Assembly: GCA_030744095.1 (NCBI GenBank)
Contig: JASLRF010000264.1
Location: 1 to 10,841, forward strand
Length of the DNA: 10,841 nucleotides
Direction of reading: 5' to 3'
From: Pirellulaceae bacterium
Lineage (GTDB): Bacteria; Planctomycetota; Planctomycetia; Pirellulales; Pirellulaceae
Positions 7,266-10,841 of the stretch are shown here, piece after piece. The notes below the pieces were generated by a model. The model saw only the letters and a list, made by a program, of their open reading frames with translations. It made no database searches and was not told the origin of the DNA. A program made the position numbers and the translations under genes. Positions within the stretch are counted from its first letter, which is position 1. Each line of letters begins with the position of its first letter.

Positions 7266-7817
7266 CTAATCAGAAATATCCTGATTATCGGTAAAAACTG
7301 TGAGGCTTAGCTCACAGGTCAATTCTTCGCTAGCTTCACTGGATGACTGCAGCTGGAGGCGATCGATCCAGACCGTGAATGGCATCTGTTCCAGGGCTTG
7401 AACGAATGCAAAGATCTCATTGAACCGGCCAGCAGTGTCTAACCGGACTGGATGCCGTGAAAGAGACCTCAACTCTTCAAACTCATCTGGCGTAATCCGT
7501 TTGACTTGAGTGCCGGATTCGCGACTGATCTCGGCGACGTCCCGGAAGAAGCCACCCAAGTTGTTTCGTTTCGGAGAACTGTGTTTCCAGGCGGCGACCC
7601 AGTCTTTGGTGTTCTTCAAGTCTTTCTGAATCGCGCCAATTTGAGTGTAGTCTTGTTGCGTTGCTACGATGAACTGCCGCTTTTCGTTGAGTGCTGAACG
7701 CGTTTTGGCGATGGACCTGCTGGTCGGCAAGAAAACGAAAAACGCGTAGAGCAATACCAAGCCTCCAATGGAAACCGTCAGAACGAAACTGCGTGCTTTT
7801 GGCGTTGTTTTCTTCAT
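7266..7817 (-). CDS. pilO: PilO-like inner-membrane assembly protein
   Basis: PilO pairs with PilN in the inner membrane and aligns the cytoplasmic motor side with the PilP-secretin side. The 183-residue protein has a short basic cytoplasmic tail, one membrane helix (about 10-30), a coiled-coil stretch (about 33-75), and a C-terminal ferredoxin-like domain (about 86-177) with the PilO-type segment FNEIFAFVQALEQMPFTVWI (132-151). Length and layout fit the family. Its ATG overlaps the pilN stop by four bases (ATGA), implying translational coupling and equal amounts of the two partners. Sequence identity to well-studied PilO proteins is low by eye, so the call rests on layout, the PilO-type segment and position after pilM and pilN. 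GspM of type II secretion has the same architecture and is the alternative name. Confidence 0.85.
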   Translation of the reverse strand: MKKTTPKARSFVLTVSIGGLVLLYAFFVFLPTSRSIAKTRSALNEKRQFIVATQQDYTQIGAIQKDLKNTKDWVAAWKHSSPKRNNLGGFFRDVAEISRESGTQVKRITPDEFEELRSLSRHPVRLDTAGRFNEIFAFVQALEQMPFTVWIDRLQLQSSSEASEELTCELSLTVFTDNQDISD

Positions 7818-8554
7818 GAGCGATCATAGCTCCGTTTAGAGCTTGCTTCCGCCGCGATTGCTGGTGGCGCTTGCGGACCGCCCGGTTGACCGTACCCTGG
7901 CCGCACGGTGAGACGAATGAAGAAGTTGGATTGGGGCTGCTTGCTGCCCGTCACGGCTTCCATCGAATGCAGTTTGGCAGATTCGAAGAGCGGAGTGCCG
8001 TTGAGGGCCATGACGAATAAATGCAACGCTCCTGAATCGGTTGTCGTGCCAGAAATCTGGATTTCCGCTCGACTTCGATCTTGTTGGCTACGGAGCAAAT
8101 CGAGATCCGCCTTGGCGGGAGTGTCGCCCGCGGCCGGTTGACTTTTGATCCCCGGGGGAGTCACAGCACTGCGTGGACTCGCTGTACTTGTTTCTTTGAC
8201 AATCGTCAGTTCGCGAAGTGTAACTTGTGGCGGCAGATCCTTGGCGATTTTGGCCAGCATCTGAGTTCTGGGCCAGGGGTATTTCAAGTAAGTGTAAAGT
8301 TTGGCGAATTGACGATTCTGGTCGACTTCCGATCGGAGCGCTGCTAACTGTGTGGTCTTGGCGATGGCATCGTCATGTTGTGCGGAGACCAAAGCCAACT
8401 CCTGCTTGGCAGATTGATAGAGCGCAAACTGAAAGCAAGCCGCTAAGGTAACGATCGTCCCAAAGGAGAAGGCCACTGTGATCTGACAGAGCCGCGCCTT
8501 GTGGATCGCGTTTTTCTCGCGATACTCTGCCGGCAGGAAATCGAGTTCTTTCAT
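7814..8554 (-). CDS. pilN: PilN-like inner-membrane assembly protein
   Basis: PilN joins cytoplasmic PilM to periplasmic PilO. The 246-residue protein begins MKELDFLPAEYRE, which matches the short N-terminal (I/L)NLLP-type motif that inserts into PilM. A membrane helix lies at about 23-46, followed by a coiled coil at about 47-80 and a periplasmic region. In the periplasmic region a Pro/Ser/Ala-rich linker (about 123-150) splits the domain, and the C-terminal part (about 160-220) carries the expected beta-alpha pattern (ALHLFVMALNGTPLF). The tail after about 222 is rich in Gly, Pro and Ala. Its start lies 27 bases after the pilM stop and its stop overlaps the pilO start. No strong ribosome site is visible, so it may depend on translation of pilM. 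GspL's C-terminal half is the homologue in type II secretion, but here PilM is separate, which favours PilN. Confidence 0.88.
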   Translation of the reverse strand: MKELDFLPAEYREKNAIHKARLCQITVAFSFGTIVTLAACFQFALYQSAKQELALVSAQHDDAIAKTTQLAALRSEVDQNRQFAKLYTYLKYPWPRTQMLAKIAKDLPPQVTLRELTIVKETSTASPRSAVTPPGIKSQPAAGDTPAKADLDLLRSQQDRSRAEIQISGTTTDSGALHLFVMALNGTPLFESAKLHSMEAVTGSKQPQSNFFIRLTVRPGYGQPGGPQAPPAIAAEASSKRSYDRS

Positions 8555-8581
8555 GGTACGTCAGCCGAAAACGAAGCTGTG

Positions 8582-9661
8582 TTATTTGATGGCCCGCAGA
8601 GCCAGTCCTGTCGCCACGTCCCACTGCCCATGACGACCGCAGTCCAAAGGAGTCGGGTAGACGCGAAACGGGTCACTCAGTTCACATTTGAATCCTAGTC
8701 GCTTGGACAGTGCTTCCAGCAGCTCTTCGGCTGCCTCGCCCCCGCTCAAGACAAGCCTGGCGAGAGGTTGACCACGAAACGTGACACTGTGATAGCGAAT
8801 GCACTTTGAGAGTTCTGCAACCAGGCGATCCAATTCAGGTCGAATTGCCCGCGTTACGCTGCGTGCGATCTCAGGATCTTGGCGATCTGTTCTTCGGTCG
8901 CCATTGTAGCGTCGCAGCGCGCTTGCTTCGGCGAGTTGCATTTTCAGACTGCGTGCCACCGATTGGTCCAAATGTTGGCCACCGAAGTCGATGTACTTGA
9001 TGAACAATGCGCTATCGCCCTCGGCGATCACAACCGCCGTCGACGCTTGCCCAATGTGAACCAGCAATGTACGGTCTTGCATGTCCTGTGCGCGACGGAA
9101 CTGCGACGAGAACGATCTCAGCAGCGCGGCAGGCTCGATATCGACTGCGATTGGCCTCAGTCCAGCATTGGAGACGATAGCGAGCGTGCGATCCAGCACT
9201 GGCCGATGGCAGGCGACGAGAATGATCTCCCGCATGACCGCATCTCCATGACGAATATCCGCGGCTTCCAGATAACGGATGTCGGTATCCGCGACTGGAA
9301 ACGGGATCCGCCCCGCGGCTTCCTGCTGCACTGAACGGAAGAGGGCATCATCGTCTTGCTTTGGAACACGAATGTTCTGCAAGAACAGTTGGCGGTCGTT
9401 CAGGCAGATCACCGCGTCGCGGCCACGAAAGTTGCGTCCCTCGCGAGCTTGCTGCAAAGTGGCAATAAAGAGATGATCGTCGGACGGAGATTCACCGTCG
9501 GATGATTCTTGACTCGCCGTGGAACCAGTGGCCGGAAGCTCACAACGCACGGCGTCCACAAGACTGGAATGGTCGGCGCTGAGCTGTACGAGTTTTACGG
9601 AGCGCCTGCCGATATCGACACCGATAGGGCTGTGGCGTTTCCTGGTCAATGAAGCAATCAT
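8582..9661 (-). CDS. pilM: PilM-like actin-fold ATP-binding protein
   Basis: PilM is the cytoplasmic, FtsA-like member of the assembly platform; it binds ATP and the N-terminus of PilN. The 359-residue protein shows the actin-family signature positions: phosphate-1 loop IGVDIGRRSVKLVQL (13-27), phosphate-2 loop LLVHIGQASTAVVI (199-212), and adenosine motif LVLSGGEA (303-310). The motif VQQEAAGRIPFP (111-122) is characteristic of PilM. A Ser/Asp/Glu-rich stretch (about 45-63) follows the first beta sheet. The length is close to that of typical PilM (about 350 residues). No membrane segment is seen, as expected. It starts 17 bases after the pseudopilin stop; the ATG has only a distant GGGAA upstream, so translation may be coupled. 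Its neighbours pilN and pilO confirm the role. Confidence 0.92.
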   Translation of the reverse strand: MIASLTRKRHSPIGVDIGRRSVKLVQLSADHSSLVDAVRCELPATGSTASQESSDGESPSDDHLFIATLQQAREGRNFRGRDAVICLNDRQLFLQNIRVPKQDDDALFRSVQQEAAGRIPFPVADTDIRYLEAADIRHGDAVMREIILVACHRPVLDRTLAIVSNAGLRPIAVDIEPAALLRSFSSQFRRAQDMQDRTLLVHIGQASTAVVIAEGDSALFIKYIDFGGQHLDQSVARSLKMQLAEASALRRYNGDRRTDRQDPEIARSVTRAIRPELDRLVAELSKCIRYHSVTFRGQPLARLVLSGGEAAEELLEALSKRLGFKCELSDPFRVYPTPLDCGRHGQWDVATGLALRAIK

Positions 9662-9678
9662 CGGCAGTCAATTCCCGA

Positions 9679-10347
9679 TTAAGGGGAGGGTCCAGGTTCG
9701 AAGCCAGGCGATAGTTCAAGTTCCGCGCCTTCTGCCCAAGCCTCTCCCAATGGTAGGCTGGTCGTCTGTTCGCCGATCTTCGTATTCCCAGTCACTGGAT
9801 TAACCGTGAGCGGAACATAGCGCCGCGCACTGCCCAAACCGGCAGCCAGCCAGATGGTGGTTTCTTCACTGCGCGTGGTTTCGCCAAGCGGACCGAATTC
9901 GAGATCGGTTGTATCCGTCGGAGTTGGTGTCAGCACGTAAACCGCGGCCACTTCCAACGAGGTCGCGTTCAGTGAGACCAAGTTGATATCCGTGCTTTGT
10001 CGCGTGGGCGAATCCGAGATCACGCCGTGCAGCGAAGGAGGTAGGATGTCGAGCGTCGCGTTGGCACCAGAATGCTCGAAGTAGTATCGTGATGTGCCTG
10101 GCACGAACGTGACGCGATAGCTGCTGTTGTTCGAAACCGAAAGATTTCGGATGTAGTACAGATCACTCGCCACCACCTGAGCGGCGGTATCCAACTGGTC
10201 ATTGACCGTGGATTGCAGATGCGTCAATACCGCGCCGGTCACAATTCCCAGCACGGCCAACACGATCAAGAGTTCAATCAGCGAAAACCCACCCGTCACG
10301 ATTGTGGGGTGGCAAGGGCGGGCCCTATTTTCGCCGTTTCTTAACAT
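9679..10347 (-). CDS. GspH/FimT-type pseudopilin (type IV prepilin-like)
   Basis: This is a minor pilin-like subunit, probably placed in a pilus or pseudopilus tip or shaft. The prepilin peptidase site is plain: TGG followed by FSLIELLIVLAVLGIVTGAVL, with cleavage after Gly, Phe at +1 and Glu at +5. The hydrophobic helix continues for about 20 residues and is followed by a long amphipathic helix (STVNDQLDTAAQVVASDLYY), then a beta-rich C-terminal domain. The open frame extends to 10416, but the ATG at 10347 gives a normal 20-residue leader and a 222-residue protein. The longer form would overlap the upstream gene by over 90 bases; the chosen start overlaps it by 23. The segment VASDLYYIRNLSVSNNSSYRVTF is like GspH, where helix end and first strand follow this order. 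The Pro-rich tail (GFEPGPSP) is unusual. pilM follows 17 bases later. Confidence 0.85.
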   Translation of the reverse strand: MLRNGENRARPCHPTIVTGGFSLIELLIVLAVLGIVTGAVLTHLQSTVNDQLDTAAQVVASDLYYIRNLSVSNNSSYRVTFVPGTSRYYFEHSGANATLDILPPSLHGVISDSPTRQSTDINLVSLNATSLEVAAVYVLTPTPTDTTDLEFGPLGETTRSEETTIWLAAGLGSARRYVPLTVNPVTGNTKIGEQTTSLPLGEAWAEGAELELSPGFEPGPSP

Positions 10348-10576
10348 TGGGTTCTCTGTCGTCTTTTTCGTCCCGTAGAAGAGCATTTTGCTCTTGCAGC
10401 AGGACTTTGATTTCACGCAGCTCTTTGATCATGTTGTTGCGTTGTTCCACGGAGTTGCCAAATGGTGCCCGTGCACTCTGTGGCGCGGCATCCGTAGTCC
10501 TATGCAAGCTTAGCACGCTGATGACCAACACATTGGCGACAATTAGTAGCGTCCAGCCCAGGGCCTTGCGGTTCAT
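10325..10576 (-). CDS. Small membrane-anchored coiled-coil protein of unknown function
   Basis: I do not recognise this 83-residue protein. It has a hydrophobic segment at about 8-23 (a single membrane anchor or signal peptide), a short Ala/Pro-rich stretch, a probable coiled coil at about 43-70 (RNNMIKELREIKVLLQEQNALL), and a highly charged tail ending in KKRRK. It is likely real: AAGGAG, the best ribosome site in the window, lies 6 bases before its ATG, and it is in line with the operon. Its end overlaps the pseudopilin start by 23 bases. Position suggests a small accessory factor of the pilus or secretion machine, perhaps through coiled-coil contacts, but nothing in the sequence assigns a role. 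Confidence 0.7.
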   Translation of the reverse strand: MNRKALGWTLLIVANVLVISVLSLHRTTDAAPQSARAPFGNSVEQRNNMIKELREIKVLLQEQNALLRDEKDDREPNVKKRRK

Positions 10577-10582
10577 GATTCA

Positions 10583-10588
10583 CTCCTT
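10583..10588 (-). promoter_or_regulatory. Strong ribosome binding site of the small coiled-coil gene
   Basis: AAGGAG on the minus strand (AAAGGAG if extended to 10589), 6 bases before the ATG at 10576. It is the closest match to the Shine-Dalgarno consensus in this window; most neighbours have weak sites. Confidence 0.75.
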
Positions 10589-10656
10589 TGTAATCCGTTT
10601 GACGCAGCCGACATCTTGGCTGGCAACGTGGTGAACGATTGTGACGGTTATGACAC

Positions 10657-10839
10657 TCAAGGGTTGTCGCGCCAGTCAGTCAGGTCCCAACGAAGTCCCT
10701 GATCGTCTGGATGGCCGACGAACAGCGGTTTACTCCAATCATGCCAATGGTACTGTGTGCTGTCGGTTGTGGGACGGACACGGAATTGTGGTTCTGAATG
10801 GAGGTTGTGATTCGTGGCAAGCCAATTGGGAAACCGACT
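10657..10839 (-). CDS. C-terminal 60 residues of an unrecognised protein, 5' end outside window
   Basis: This frame is open from the right edge of the window to a TGA at 10657-10659. It reads SRFPNWLATNHNL... and ends ...GLRWDLTDWRDNP. It is rich in Trp, His, Asp and Arg, has no repeats, and looks like real protein, while the other two minus-strand frames give low-quality reading. I do not recognise the family from this tail. It lies 80 bases upstream of the small coiled-coil gene on the same strand, so it may be the previous gene of the pilus/secretion operon, perhaps another pseudopilin or a GspJ/GspK-like protein, but that is only inferred from place. Confidence 0.6.
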   Translation of the reverse strand, partial: SRFPNWLATNHNLHSEPQFRVRPTTDSTQYHWHDWSKPLFVGHPDDQGLRWDLTDWRDNP

Positions 10840-10841
10840 TT

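Noticed and set aside
8879..9334. A 151-codon open frame on the plus strand
   Set aside because: It is antisense to conserved PilM motifs and has no operon context or ribosome site.
10348..10416. Upstream start extending the pseudopilin by 23 residues
   Set aside because: It would overlap the small coiled-coil gene by more than 90 bases and give an overlong, odd leader; the ATG at 10347 gives a normal leader.

Overview
The window (roughly 54-55% G+C by eye) reads as a chromosomal fragment of a diderm bacterium, most likely a planctomycete of the Pirellulales type. That taxon is an inference. It rests on moderate G+C, weak or absent Shine-Dalgarno sites at many genes, a pilMNO cluster whose secretin has a TPR-like C-terminal tail, and a receiver protein fused to an RsbW-like ATPase. 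No RNA gene, insertion sequence, CRISPR array or origin was seen.

Left part (3-3992, + strand): the end of a chemosensory operon. It holds a 5'-truncated CheA with a C-terminal receiver (CheA-CheY hybrid), a complete CheB methylesterase, and a two-domain protein with an N-terminal receiver and a C-terminal RsbW/SpoIIAB-type (GHKL) ATPase. The hybrid CheA next to CheB recalls the Wsp-type 'alternative cellular function' systems. The last protein suggests that the output may be partner switching (anti-sigma or anti-anti-sigma control) and not a flagellar motor. Receptors, CheW, CheR and the CheA Hpt domain would lie to the left, outside the window.

Middle (3993-4066): a short convergent intergenic gap with one weak hairpin.

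Right part (4067-10841, - strand, transcribed right to left): a type IV pilus / type II secretion assembly operon. In transcription order it holds the 3' end of an unrecognised gene at the right edge, a small membrane/coiled-coil protein, a GspH-type pseudopilin, PilM, PilN, PilO, a PilP/GspC-like protein split by a frameshift at a six-base homopolymer, and a PilQ/GspD secretin. Gaps are short and pilN/pilO overlap by 4 bases. PilM, PilN and PilO would form the cytoplasmic and inner-membrane assembly platform, the PilP-like protein would link it to the secretin, and the pseudopilin would enter the fibre. No motor ATPase, PilC/GspF or prepilin peptidase is present here.

The points most worth attention are the broken pilP-like gene, the receiver-ATPase output protein, the convergent placement of a chemosensory operon and a pilus operon, and the unusual ends of the secretin.
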